A DNA stretch of 64,000 nt, from assembly GCF_003946345.1 (NCBI RefSeq), contig NZ_RHNY01000001.1, positions 62,001-126,000 of the forward strand. The letters are read 5' to 3'. The DNA is from Levilactobacillus tongjiangensis (GTDB taxonomy: Bacteria > Bacillota > Bacilli > Lactobacillales > Lactobacillaceae). Positions 16,455-24,990 of this stretch are shown one piece after another. Position 1 is the stretch's first letter, and each line of letters starts with the position of its first letter. A program made the translations under genes and the position numbers. Below the pieces are notes generated by a model, which searched no databases, was not told the origin of the DNA, and was given only the letters and a program-made list of their open reading frames with translations.

Positions 16455-17159
16455 TTAACCTCCTAAATAAGCCTTTTGGACGGCGGAATTGGTGAGAAGT
16501 TCCTGACCAGTTCCGTGCAGTTTCAGCTCACCCGCGGCTAAAACGTAGCCGCGGTCGGCAATGGATAGGGCTTTTTTGGCGTTTTGTTCAATCAGTAAAA
16601 CCGTCGTACCGGCCTGATTGATGGCCTGAATAATTTCGAAAATTTCATTAATAAATAGTGGGGCTAGGCCCATAGAGGGCTCATCCAGCAACATTAGTTT
16701 GGGCTGGGCCATCAACGCCCGACCCATGGCGAGCATCTGTTGTTCCCCGCCAGAGAGGGTAGCGGCGTCTTGGTTAAGGCGCTGCTTAAGCACGGGGAAG
16801 TATTGATAGACGTCTTCATAGGCTTGGCTGAGGTGGGCACGGTCTTTTCTAAGAAAGGCGCCCATTTGGAGATTTTCCTGAACGGAGAGACCGGGGAAAA
16901 TGTGGCGCCCCTCCGGCACCTGAGAGATGCCAGCCTGCACAATTTTAGGAGCAGCAGTCTTTTGAATCGGGTGGTCGAGGTAGGTGATCTCACCACTCGC
17001 TGGTCGCATGATGCCGGAAATGGTGTGAAGGATCGTTGATTTGCCAGCACCGTTGGCTCCAATCAGAGTCACGATTTCACCCTGTTGGATGTTGAAGCTG
17101 ACCTTTTTAACGGCCTGAATCGCGCCGTAGTTGACGACCAGATTTTTGACGTTGAGCAT
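16455..17159 (-). CDS. livF: Branched-chain amino-acid ABC transporter ATPase LivF
   Basis: A 234-residue cytosolic ATPase of the HAAT family importing Leu/Ile/Val. Walker A GANGAGKST, signature LSGGEQQMLAMGRAL, Walker B LMLLDEPSMGLAP and the switch LLIEQNAKKAL are intact. The typical LivF length and the VPEGRHIFPGLSVQENL segment separate it from LivG. Its start overlaps the livG stop by one base (TAATG) behind gggaggtgaagcc, so translation is coupled. Confidence 0.95.
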   Translation of the reverse strand: MLNVKNLVVNYGAIQAVKKVSFNIQQGEIVTLIGANGAGKSTILHTISGIMRPASGEITYLDHPIQKTAAPKIVQAGISQVPEGRHIFPGLSVQENLQMGAFLRKDRAHLSQAYEDVYQYFPVLKQRLNQDAATLSGGEQQMLAMGRALMAQPKLMLLDEPSMGLAPLFINEIFEIIQAINQAGTTVLLIEQNAKKALSIADRGYVLAAGELKLHGTGQELLTNSAVQKAYLGG

Positions 17160-17941
17160 TAGGCTTCACCTCCCAGGTAAGCTTTGATGACGGCGGGGTT
17201 CTGTTGAATCTCGCTAGGTGTTCCCTCGGCCAGTAAGGCCCCGTGTTCCAATACGTAGAGGCGTTCCACGACGTTCATGACCAGTGACATGTCGTGTTCA
17301 ATCAGGACGATAGTAATGTGGAAATCATGTTGAATCTGACGAATCAACCGGGTTAAGTCGGCCGTTTCCTCCGGATTCATACCGGCGGCTGGCTCGTCCA
17401 AGAAGAGAAGCTTGGGCTTGGTAGCGAGGGCTCGGACAATCTCCAGCCGCCGCTGAATCCCATAGGGTAGGTTCTTAGCGGGTTGGTCGGCGACCCCCGT
17501 GAGGTCAAAGATTGCCAGTAATTTCTGGGCAGCAGTGGTCATGTCGGCCTCCGTACGGTAGAACTTGGGTGTGCGGAAGATACTGGTAAAGAAGCCTTCA
17601 CGGTAGTGGTTCGTCATGGCGATTCGGACGTTGTCGAGTACGGTAAGTTCCTTAAAGAGGCGGATATTTTGAAAGGTTCGTGAGATGCCAGCTTGAGCAA
17701 TTTCTGCCGGCTTTTTACCATTGAGGGACTGAACCCCCTGATCCGTGTAAAGGCTAATTGCGCCCGAAGTGACGGGGGTAACGCCGGTTAAAAGGTTAAA
17801 TAACGTGGTCTTACCAGCACCGTTGGGTCCAATCAGGCCAATCAGTTCATTCTGATCAAAGTGGACGGACACGTTGGCCACGGCGGTCAGTCCGCCGAAG
17901 CTTTTGACGATTTGTTGTGCGGTTAATAAAGGACTACTCAT
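17159..17941 (-). CDS. livG: Branched-chain amino-acid ABC transporter ATPase LivG
   Basis: A 260-residue ATPase partner of LivF. Walker A GPNGAGKTT, Walker B LLFLDEPAAGMNPEE and TIVLIEHDMSLVM are intact. The signature is the LivG-type NLPYGIQRRLEIVRAL rather than LSGGQ. ISRTFQNIRLFKELTVLDNV is typical of LivG. The ATG at 17941 (MSSPLLTAQQ) follows aaaggagcagtcc and overlaps the livM 3' end by 8 bp. An upstream in-frame ATG at 17974 would lie further inside livM and has no good ribosome site. Confidence 0.95.
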   Translation of the reverse strand: MSSPLLTAQQIVKSFGGLTAVANVSVHFDQNELIGLIGPNGAGKTTLFNLLTGVTPVTSGAISLYTDQGVQSLNGKKPAEIAQAGISRTFQNIRLFKELTVLDNVRIAMTNHYREGFFTSIFRTPKFYRTEADMTTAAQKLLAIFDLTGVADQPAKNLPYGIQRRLEIVRALATKPKLLFLDEPAAGMNPEETADLTRLIRQIQHDFHITIVLIEHDMSLVMNVVERLYVLEHGALLAEGTPSEIQQNPAVIKAYLGGEA

Positions 17942-18893
17942 GGACGGACTGCTCCTTTCGTTGGCGTGACCCAAGGCGTTTGAACGAGAATTCCCACGTC
18001 CCGAGGAGGCCGGATGGTTTGAAAATCATAATGAGAATCAGGGCTAGCGAGTAAATGATCATGCGTAGGGTCCCAAAGTTTTGGAGGACGGTATCCAACG
18101 TTCCCAAGACAATGGCGGCGATGAAGGTCCCGGTGATACTCCCAACGCCACCTAGGACAACGATGATCAGGATGGCAATCGAGGCCATGATGTTGAAGTC
18201 TCCCGGGGCAATCGTCTGAATGTAAGCGGCGTGGAGGGAGCCCCCAATCGCCGCCGTGCTAGCGCCGAAAACGAAGGCCGCTAATTTCCAACGGGTCGTG
18301 TTGATACCCATGGACTCGGCCGCAATTTCATCTTCACGAACGGACATGACGGCCCGCCCGCTACGGCTATGAATGAAGTTGACGGTCACGATGGTGGTCA
18401 CACACATGAAGACGTAGACCGTGGCCCAGGTCACCAGTGGTGGAATGTTAAAGAGCCCCGCGGCACCGTTGGTAATTTTGAGGTTGTTGATCAGAATCCG
18501 AATGATTTCGGCAGCCCCCATCGTCGCGATGGCTAGGTAGTCTCCACGTAGACGCAGAGTAGGGATTCCAACAATCAGGGCAGCGATAATCGCGATGACG
18601 ATACCGACCACCACGGATAGGTAGAAGCCGATGGGGGTGACTAGTGTCTGCGTGATGATCCCAGTGGCGTAGGCCCCAATGGCCATGAATCCGGCGTGGC
18701 CCAGTGAAAATTGACCGGAGAAACCAATGATCAGGTTCAGCCCAGTCGCCAGGATGATGTTAATACCAATGGTAACGAGCATGTTTTCGATGAAGGAGTT
18801 GATGATACCGAGAAATTCACAGGCGTCGATCACAACGAAGCCGAGCACCATCACGCCTAACCAGGCGGCATTGTATTTCAGATTGGCTTTCAT
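17934..18893 (-). CDS. livM: Branched-chain amino-acid ABC transporter permease LivM
   Basis: A 319-residue permease with 8-10 membrane helices. The LivM signature GFSGQFSLGHAGFMAIGAYATG is present, and the cytoplasmic coupling-loop region contains SVREDEIAAESMGINTTRWKL. It forms the translocation pore with LivH. The ribosome site is taggtgaatcataa, and the gene starts 11 bp after the livH stop. Confidence 0.94.
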   Translation of the reverse strand: MKANLKYNAAWLGVMVLGFVVIDACEFLGIINSFIENMLVTIGINIILATGLNLIIGFSGQFSLGHAGFMAIGAYATGIITQTLVTPIGFYLSVVVGIVIAIIAALIVGIPTLRLRGDYLAIATMGAAEIIRILINNLKITNGAAGLFNIPPLVTWATVYVFMCVTTIVTVNFIHSRSGRAVMSVREDEIAAESMGINTTRWKLAAFVFGASTAAIGGSLHAAYIQTIAPGDFNIMASIAILIIVVLGGVGSITGTFIAAIVLGTLDTVLQNFGTLRMIIYSLALILIMIFKPSGLLGTWEFSFKRLGSRQRKEQSVHE

Positions 18894-18904
18894 TTATGAT
18901 TCAC

Positions 18905-19783
18905 CTACACTTTCTCTTTGGTCTTCTTGCCGAAAATACCAGCAGGTAGGACCAGTAGAATCACGATTAGGACGAAGTAGACAACGGCATCCTTGTAAGC
19001 TGACAGACCCACGGCTTGGACGGCGGTTTCCAACAGGCCAATCAGGAAGCCCCCAAGGGAAGCGCCGGGAACGGAACCAATCCCACCAATGACAGCGGCA
19101 ACGAAGGCTTTGATCCCGGGGGTCATGCCCATCAACGGGTCAATCGAGTTGTAATACAGACCAATCAATACGCCCGCAGCCCCCGCCATGGCAGAACCTA
19201 AAGCAAAGGTGAAGGAGATGGTGTGGTTGATGTTGATTCCAACTAGTTGAGCGGCCTCGGGGTCCACGGAAACGGCCCGCATGGCTTTGCCCATCTTGGT
19301 GCGTTTGATAATCAATTCTAGCAGGAGCATCAGGAGACAGGCGGTTCCTAGAATGAGCAACTGAATATTAGAAATCCGAATGCCACCAATGTGGTAGGTC
19401 ACGGTCTGAATCGCCTGCGGAAAGTTGCGAGTATTTGCGGTAAAGAAGTAGGTCATCCCATTTTCAAGGAGAAAGGACACCCCAATCGCCGTGATCAATG
19501 CCGTGATACGGGGGGATTTACGTAGCGGCCGGTAGGCGAAGTACTCAATGATGACACCGACTAACGCACAGAAGAGCATGGCCGACAACATGGCGAAGAG
19601 GAAGTTGAAATGGAGCTTGTTGATGACGAAGTAACCCCAGAAGGCCCCAAGCATATAGATGTCACCGTGGGCGAAGTTGATCAGCTTGATGATGCCATAT
19701 ACCATGGTGTAGCCCAATGCGAGTAGCGCGTAAATGCTACCCAGCGAGAGTCCATTAATTAATTGTTGTCCGATTGTTTGCAT
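18905..19783 (-). CDS. livH: Branched-chain amino-acid ABC transporter permease LivH
   Basis: A 292-residue permease with about eight membrane segments. It carries the LivH signatures LINGLSLGSIYALLALGYTMVYG, LINFAHGDIYMLGAF and AVSVDPEAAQLVGIN (coupling loop). It pairs with LivM. The ribosome site is ttggagtgattac, and the start lies 15 bp after the livJ stop. Confidence 0.94.
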   Translation of the reverse strand: MQTIGQQLINGLSLGSIYALLALGYTMVYGIIKLINFAHGDIYMLGAFWGYFVINKLHFNFLFAMLSAMLFCALVGVIIEYFAYRPLRKSPRITALITAIGVSFLLENGMTYFFTANTRNFPQAIQTVTYHIGGIRISNIQLLILGTACLLMLLLELIIKRTKMGKAMRAVSVDPEAAQLVGININHTISFTFALGSAMAGAAGVLIGLYYNSIDPLMGMTPGIKAFVAAVIGGIGSVPGASLGGFLIGLLETAVQAVGLSAYKDAVVYFVLIVILLVLPAGIFGKKTKEKV

Positions 19784-19798
19784 GTAATCACTCCAAGT

Positions 19799-20992
19799 CT
19801 ATTTCACGTTGTACGTGCGCTGAACCTCACCCTTAGTCAATTGTTCAACGATCATGGACTTCTCAGGGTTGTGGTGTTGGTTCATGGTGATGGTCCCGGT
19901 GACGCCCTTGAAGTTCTTCAGCTTGGCCAACCCATCCGTGATTTTAACGGAGTTAGCTGAGCCTTCATTTTCAATGGCGGCCTTGACCATGTAGACGGAA
20001 TCGTATGCCAAAGCTGAGAAGGTTGGTGCCGAGGTGTGGTACTTTGCCTTGAAGGCCTTCAGGAAGCTAGCGGCAACGGCGTTCGTGTCACCGGACTTCG
20101 TGGAGAATGGCGTGGTGTAGTAGACGTTGTTGGCGCTGGCTTTACCCGCAATCTTAGTCAGCTTTGCGTCGGCCATGCCGTCACTGCCGACGATGGGAAC
20201 GTTGATGCCAGCTTGTCGTGCTTGCTTGATGATCAGGCCCAGTTCTGAGTAGTAGCCGGGAGCGTAAATGGCGTCGATCTTTTTGTGCTTGAGGGCGGTC
20301 AAGATGGCGTTGAAATCTTTGTCGCCTTCTTGGAACGTTTGGCTGCTAGCAACGGTACCCGTGTAGGTCTTCTTAAAGGCCTTGGTCAACCCGGTGCCGT
20401 AGTCACTGGAGTTATCGGCGAGGACGGCGACGCGTTTGGCTTTCAGTGTATTCGTCATAAATTTGGCTGCCGAGGATCCTTGAAAGTTGTTTTGGAAGCA
20501 AGCCCGGAAGATGTACTTTTGTACGTCGCCGTTCTTTTGCAGCGTGTAGTCAGGGTCGGTAGCGGAAGGACTGACGGATGGGACGGCAGCCTTGGTCATG
20601 TTGGGGATGGACGCTGTGCCGGCGTTGGTGGCAGCTGGTCCGACCACGGCAACCACCTTGTCATTGTTGACCAACTGGGCGGCAACGGAAGCGGCAGTGG
20701 TGTTAGAAGTCTTGTTATCACGAATGACCAGTTGAATTTTCTTCTTGGACTTGCCAACCTTAATTCCACCAGATTGATTGATCTTGTTAACGGCTAATTG
20801 AATACCTTGTTTCTGTTGTTGACCATAACCGGCAGCGGAACCTGAGAGCTCCATGTTGACCCCGATTTTAACGGTCTTACCAGGATTGTTGCCTTGACTG
20901 CCATTGTTCTTAGCAGTGCTACAACCGGCCATAGCGACGGCGGCGATGGAGAGTGCTGCGATTCTAATTGTCATTTTTTGCCATGTTTTCAT
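19799..20992 (-). CDS. livJ: Branched-chain amino-acid binding lipoprotein LivJ
   Basis: A 397-residue extracellular substrate-binding protein. The signal peptide ends in a lipobox AVAMAGC, with the acylated Cys24. The mature part is a type I periplasmic-binding fold (KIGVNMELSGSAAGYGQQ; NDKVVAVVGPAATNAGTAS; PSVSPSATDP). It captures Leu/Ile/Val for LivHMGF. It is the first structural gene after an attenuator-like leader with a short Leu-rich peptide. Confidence 0.94.
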   Translation of the reverse strand: MKTWQKMTIRIAALSIAAVAMAGCSTAKNNGSQGNNPGKTVKIGVNMELSGSAAGYGQQQKQGIQLAVNKINQSGGIKVGKSKKKIQLVIRDNKTSNTTAASVAAQLVNNDKVVAVVGPAATNAGTASIPNMTKAAVPSVSPSATDPDYTLQKNGDVQKYIFRACFQNNFQGSSAAKFMTNTLKAKRVAVLADNSSDYGTGLTKAFKKTYTGTVASSQTFQEGDKDFNAILTALKHKKIDAIYAPGYYSELGLIIKQARQAGINVPIVGSDGMADAKLTKIAGKASANNVYYTTPFSTKSGDTNAVAASFLKAFKAKYHTSAPTFSALAYDSVYMVKAAIENEGSANSVKITDGLAKLKNFKGVTGTITMNQHHNPEKSMIVEQLTKGEVQRTYNVK

Positions 20993-21063
20993 ATGTAATT
21001 CCTACTTTCTGAATTTGATGTGTGGTGATCAACTAAACTGGTTGATTCCCTCCCTTGTCTAAC

Positions 21064-21095
21064 AAAAAGGCCTCATCCACGGAATGGATGAGGCC
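21064..21095 (-). terminator. Attenuator terminator in the liv leader
   Basis: On the minus strand the hairpin ggcctcatcca / tggatgaggcc is followed by ttttt and lies about 70 bp before livJ. A competing upstream stem can form between gggctgagtac-like and gtactgagccc-like segments (21107-21158). The arrangement of leader peptide, alternative stem and terminator is that of transcription attenuation. Confidence 0.75.
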
Positions 21096-21173
21096 TAAGT
21101 ACGTGTACTCAGCCCGCCATCCACGCAATGGGAAAGAAGGGCTCAGTACTTGAATTTGAGTGTTACCTCAAGG

Positions 21174-21266
21174 TCAAGTGACCGGGTCCTTCTTCGTTAA
21201 TAATAAGGCTGCGTTTTGAACGGCAGGGGCGGCTGCCATGTTGGTTGTCTTTAGAGTTGTCATCAT
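21174..21266 (-). CDS. Putative liv leader peptide, 30 residues with three consecutive Leu
   Basis: On the minus strand, ATG 21266 opens a 30-codon frame (MMTTLKTTNMAAAPAVQN, then AALLLTKKDPVT) ending in TGA at 21174. Three TTA Leu codons in a row occur near the end. An upstream aaaggcaggg can serve as ribosome site. It lies between a good promoter (21325-21353) and the attenuator hairpin. Stalling at Leu codons when charged tRNA-Leu is scarce would be expected to favour readthrough into livJ. The role is inferred from layout. Confidence 0.6.
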   Translation of the reverse strand: MMTTLKTTNMAAAPAVQNAALLLTKKDPVT

Positions 21267-21324
21267 GATAGAATCCCTGCCTTTCAAAAGTTTTTTAATG
21301 TTACTGCATTAGTTGATGTGTTCT

Positions 21325-21353
21325 ACAATAATTAAAATTAGATGAGATGTCAA
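21325..21353 (-). promoter_or_regulatory. liv operon promoter
   Basis: On the minus strand, -35 ttgaca (21353-21348) and -10 tattgt (21330-21325) with a 17-bp spacer, about 60 bp before the leader peptide start. Confidence 0.65.
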
Positions 21354-21492
21354 GGGGAAATCTCATTTTTAATTTTAACATTCTTGAAAAACCCCTGGTA
21401 TATAAGTGTTTCGGGGACTTGAAAAATAAGAGAATTTCTAAAAGAACGTTAGCACCAACGCGTTTAATCGAGTTCACCCATTGCCCAGGCAC

Positions 21493-22315
21493 TTAGACGG
21501 GTTTGTGGCTCAGAAACCAAGCGGGGATGGCGGTGACGGCAATGAACCCAACGGACCCAACGGACCACATGAAGGCGGTTTGGTACGCAGCGTTTAAGCC
21601 GACTAGCGGGAATTCGTGTTGGATGATGGTTGCCAAAACGGCAGTCCCCATGGCACCACCAATGTTTTGTAACATCCGGGTGGCGGTTGTTGCCTCCGCA
21701 ACTAGGTGTTGTGGCAGGCCCGTGTAGCTATCTGCCATGACTGGAATGGTTAACCCACCCTGGCCGATTCCTCGAATGAAGAGCACGAAGAGAAGCAGCC
21801 AGGTACTGGTTTTAGCGGTAAAGAAGACGAAGGGGAGTGTGCCAGCGATGGCAATGAGAATTGATCCCAGAACGACCCATCGGGCGCCGATACTGTCCGT
21901 TAGCTTACCAATTTGACTCCGAGAAAGGAGCAGTCCGACTCCCTGAGCGATCAAATAAGTCCCAGACCAGACGACACTAAGGCCGCGGCTGTTTTGCAGG
22001 TAGAGCGGGAGTAAAAACATAGCACCGTTGACGGCAATTCCGGAGAGCATCAGGATGATGGCCGAGGCGTTGAACGTGGGAGATTTGAAGAGTTGCAGGC
22101 TGACCAGGGCTTTGGTAGGGCGCAACCAGGCATAAAGGATGTAGCCCAGAAGCAACGCAGTAGCCATAATGAGCGGGGTTAAGACGTTGGCAGATAGGAA
22201 CTTATCACCACTACTAAAACGCGTGATGCCAATGATTGCCGTGATGAAGAGACCTGCCAACAGACTAATACTTGGAATATCTAAGTGCTTGCCCGCTTTT
22301 GGAGCTGGAAAGGCC
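21493..22315 (-). pseudogene. DHA2-type MFS transporter, N-terminal half missing
   Basis: About 275 residues that match only the C-terminal half of a 14-helix DHA2 drug exporter (compare the intact gene at 7447). About eight membrane helices remain (for example PTFNASAIILMLSGIAVNGAMFL, GGLTIPVMADSYTGLP, HLVAEATTATRMLQNIGGAMGTAVLA). The first six helices, motif A and any normal start are absent. The reading frame runs on a few codons into a copy of repeat C (22315-22500) that replaces the 5' half, with an in-frame ATG at 22335 inside the junction. Most likely a dead gene made by an element-associated deletion. Confidence 0.8.
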
Positions 22316-22500
22316 GGCATTTTCCAGGCCAGCAAGACCGCTCTTTGGCTTGTCCCGTCCTTTCCACCGCGTTCCAGTCCAAATGTGGCGAACGGTAAGG
22401 TGACAATTTCCCGCTATATCTGACTAAACCCTAACACCCAATCCTTGCTGTATCAGGTATAGTGGGTATTTCGGTGCTTTCAACCTTTAGTTTGCGAACT
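22315..22500 (-). repeat. Element C, copy C2 (inverted, abutting the MFS pseudogene)
   Basis: The minus strand from 22500 repeats the left part of C1: a terminal repeat (aactaaaggttgaaag), acccactatacctgatacagc, accttaccgttcgcc and ttggactggaacg. Similarity to C1 fades after about 110 bp and is replaced by family-B-like sequence (gggacaagccaaagagcgg). Only one terminal repeat is seen, so the far end is lost or merged with the gene remnant. Confidence 0.7.
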
Positions 22501-22668
22501 AAACTGGTTTTGAAGTAATGGTGGCTATGGCACGACAATTACGCATTTAAAGTAATACAATTTCAGTTAAACGAGATTTTAGCTACCAAGATAATCAGCC
22601 CCCACTCCTGACCGCCGGAGTGCACACTAATCCAAGTTCATTAGAATGTATTAAAAAATCAACTAAAC

Positions 22669-22713
22669 AAAAAGTCTACTTAGAATTCGTCATCATTCTA
22701 AGTAGACTTTTTG
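22669..22713 (-). terminator. GreA-paralog terminator
   Basis: A perfect stem, aaaaagtctacttagaa / ttctaagtagacttttt, 16 bp beyond the stop of the minus-strand gre gene; usable in both directions. Confidence 0.88.
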
Positions 22714-22728
22714 ACTTGTATACTGTGT

Positions 22729-23217
22729 TTACGCTGTGGGGGCGGTGAGGCTGACCGTGAGAATGCGAACGTCATAGCTGGCGTTGGGTGCCTGAATGGT
22801 GACCGTGTCGCCTGGTTGGTGGCCCAATAACGCCTTGCCTAGCGGAGACACACGGGTAACTTTGCCCGCCTCTAAATCGGCCTCCTGGGTGCCGACTAGC
22901 TGGTAGGTGGCTTGGTCCGCATCATCCAGGAAGGTGACGGTGACCCACTTGCCGAGTTCGACCACGTTGTTGGTGGAAGGGTCCACGACTTTGGCATACT
23001 GTAGTTGCTTATTGAAAAAACGTAGCTGGCTTTCTAGGTGACGAAGGTCTCGCTTTGCCGCTGAGTATTCGGCGTTTTCTGAAAGGTCCCCGTGAGCTCG
23101 CGCTTCCGCTAAAATTGCAATTTTTTCTGGTCGGTCGGCTTCCAGCGCAGCGATTTTCGCCTGTAACTCCTGATAGCCAGCGGCTGTGATGGGGTTGAAG
23201 TCCCGTGAATCTGCCAT
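22729..23217 (-). CDS. GreA/GreB-family transcript cleavage factor
   Basis: A 162-residue factor that binds RNA polymerase and stimulates cleavage of backtracked transcripts. Residues about 8-77 form the N-terminal coiled coil with the acidic tip region LSENAEYSAAKRDL. Residues 80-160 form the FKBP-like C-terminal domain (GKWVTVTFLDDADQATYQLVG, SPLGKALLGHQPGDTV). It is solitary and somewhat divergent (AEARAHGDLSENAEY), so it may be a second Gre protein beside a housekeeping GreA elsewhere. ATG 23217 is chosen over a TTG three bases upstream because it follows tggagtgattt. Confidence 0.87.
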   Translation of the reverse strand: MADSRDFNPITAAGYQELQAKIAALEADRPEKIAILAEARAHGDLSENAEYSAAKRDLRHLESQLRFFNKQLQYAKVVDPSTNNVVELGKWVTVTFLDDADQATYQLVGTQEADLEAGKVTRVSPLGKALLGHQPGDTVTIQAPNASYDVRILTVSLTAPTA

Positions 23218-23294
23218 CAAATCACTCCATCCATTTTAAGATTTAGGTCTAGTTTACAGCAATTTGGTTACGAAAGGAAAAGGAGGCGACTGGC

Positions 23295-23693
23295 ATGCAC
23301 TTTTCTGGCCGGTATTGGGTACAACAAGCGAGCTGTGGTTTAGTGGTGATTGGTTTCTTGCTTTTGTTAGGTCACTGGGATTATGCCACGGGCCAGTTAC
23401 TCACGCATTTTTCGGTGCTGGATGGCTATCTGATGGCGAGCTGGGTGTGCTTTCCGTGGGCTAAGTGGGTAGTTTTAGAAGATACCCGGCACGTGCAGGC
23501 CCCTATCATTCATCGACACCAACGAGAGCAGCCAGTCTCAGTCTATGAAAAGATGCAACAACCACGGGGACCCGTTGCCGCCTCCAAGCAGACGCTACGG
23601 TGGTACTGGCGCGGCTTGCTGGACTTTCTACTAGCCATCCTGGCCCCCGTAATTTTAGGAGGATTTATCGCTTATTTAGTTGGTCACAATTGA
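23295..23693 (+). CDS. Small membrane protein of unknown function
   Basis: A 132-residue protein with an excellent ribosome site (aggaggcgactggc). Helices are predicted at about 12-30 and 45-60 and near the C-terminus (LLDFLLAILAPVILGGFIAYLV); the middle is basic and hydrophilic (HRHQREQPVSVYEKMQQ). I recognise no family. It is divergent from the gre gene with only 70 bp between them. Confidence 0.6.
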   Translation: MHFSGRYWVQQASCGLVVIGFLLLLGHWDYATGQLLTHFSVLDGYLMASWVCFPWAKWVVLEDTRHVQAPIIHRHQREQPVSVYEKMQQPRGPVAASKQTLRWYWRGLLDFLLAILAPVILGGFIAYLVGHN

Positions 23694-24222
23694 ATTGCGC
23701 TGTTTTTCCCTACCTTAACGTTAGATAATTGACGTTTTCGCTACTTAGGAACTGATTAGCGGGGAACATGTTAAAGTAGTGACAGTTGGAAGGAGTCAGT
23801 TTTACGGCAACTGATTTTGCAGGTCAATCGGTTAAAGTATATGTGTTTGACAGTGGCTAACCGTTGACGCTAGTAATTCCATGAATCTAATCCAAAGGTT
23901 GAACTGGTAGTCTATCTAGTGGGCAATTAACGAAGTTAGTAAAGTAACGCGTTACCAATTGGCTGAAGAGTAAGTGGTGGTTATTGGAGAACCCGAGGGG
24001 ATTAGACGTGTTAGGTTAGAGCTTGGGGGAGTGCTAATTTGACAGAATAGAAGTATATAATCCACTTAAGAAGAGGCTGCCCAGGGTAGCTTCTTTTTTT
24101 GGTCGCAGAAATCTAACTGATTCTGCATATTTCGTGATAATAACGATTGCAAACAACCAGCTTTCAGGTTACATTAATGGGTGATAGGTATTACAACGGT
24201 TTAGTTAAGAGGGTGGCATAAA
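23694..24222. other. 530-bp gap upstream of the LytTR system
   Basis: No complete gene. Codons at about 23803-23860 read TATDFAGQSVKVYVFDSG then stop, without a start codon, and may be a gene remnant. A terminator-like hairpin lies at 24068-24101. No double-glycine pheromone precursor gene could be found here or downstream of the kinases. Confidence 0.5.
24068..24101 (+). terminator. Terminator-like hairpin before the LytTR operon
   Basis: The stem aagaagaggctgccc / gggtagcttctt (imperfect) is followed by a run of seven T. No plus-strand gene lies immediately upstream. Confidence 0.65.
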
Positions 24223-24978
24223 ATGCTAGCGGTTTATCTTTGCGAGGATAATCCAGAACAATTGAAGCATTACACCGATGTTGTTCAGCGGTATATCATG
24301 ATTAATGACTACGACATGCAGGTCCGGTTGGCAACGCCCAGTCCTCAAGAACTATTGGCTAATTTGACGGCCAACCCGCCGGAGTACGCGCTATTTTTCC
24401 TGGATATTGAATTTCCTGCGGAGGATACCACGGGCTTGGAAACGGCGATTACGATTCGGCAGCGCTTAGGCTTTGCGGAAATCGTGTTTGTGACGACGCA
24501 TTCAGAAATGGCGCTGCTCACATTTGAACGCAAAGTTGAGCCCATGGACTTCATCGTGAAGGATTTAGGGCGGGCTCAGATTGACCAAAAATTGCGGGAA
24601 AATATCGACTACGGGTATGAACGCTACACAAATTACTTAGGAAATACGGAAAATTTATTTAGCTACACAATTGGTGGTCGTCAGTTCAGTATGCCGATGG
24701 GCGACGTTTACTTCGTTGCCACTTCTGAGATGGCTCATAAGGTTACGGTGCACGCTGCTAATCAGTTGGTGGAGTTCCCTGGATTTTTGAAGGATATTGC
24801 CGACGACTATCCAGAACTCTACCGTACGGATAAGAGCTTTTTGGTTAACTTGGACAACGTTAGCGGACTAGACACCACCAATCGGCGGCTGATTTTTCCC
24901 AATGGGGACGAGACGGATGTGGCGACACGGCGATTTCATGAGGTTAAAACGTTGGTTCAGAAGCATTTAAAGGCCTGA
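24223..24978 (+). CDS. LytTR-family response regulator (AgrA/PlnC-like)
   Basis: A 251-residue cytosolic regulator. The receiver domain (about 1-130) has the acidic pair Glu8-Asp9 (CEDN), phosphoacceptor Asp61 (FFLDIEF), the Thr in VFVTTH and the conserved Lys in FIVKDL, so it should be phosphorylatable. Residues about 145-251 are a LytTR DNA-binding domain (MPMGDVYFVATS, YRTDKSFLVNLDNV, RRLIFPNGDE). Such proteins normally control bacteriocin or quorum genes with HPK10 kinases. It is the first gene of an operon with the two kinases that follow (12 bp and 4 bp spacing). Target genes are unknown. Confidence 0.92.
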   Translation: MLAVYLCEDNPEQLKHYTDVVQRYIMINDYDMQVRLATPSPQELLANLTANPPEYALFFLDIEFPAEDTTGLETAITIRQRLGFAEIVFVTTHSEMALLTFERKVEPMDFIVKDLGRAQIDQKLRENIDYGYERYTNYLGNTENLFSYTIGGRQFSMPMGDVYFVATSEMAHKVTVHAANQLVEFPGFLKDIADDYPELYRTDKSFLVNLDNVSGLDTTNRRLIFPNGDETDVATRRFHEVKTLVQKHLKA

Positions 24979-24990
24979 GAGGGTGACACG

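Noticed and set aside
23803-23860. Codons TATDFAGQSVKVYVFDSG then stop in the gap before the LytTR operon
   Set aside because: No start codon or ribosome site and too short to assign; it may be a remnant of an exported protein, but this is not supportable.
24121-24222. LytTR-type direct repeats before the response regulator gene
   Set aside because: No convincing pair of matching 9-mers at the usual spacing was found.
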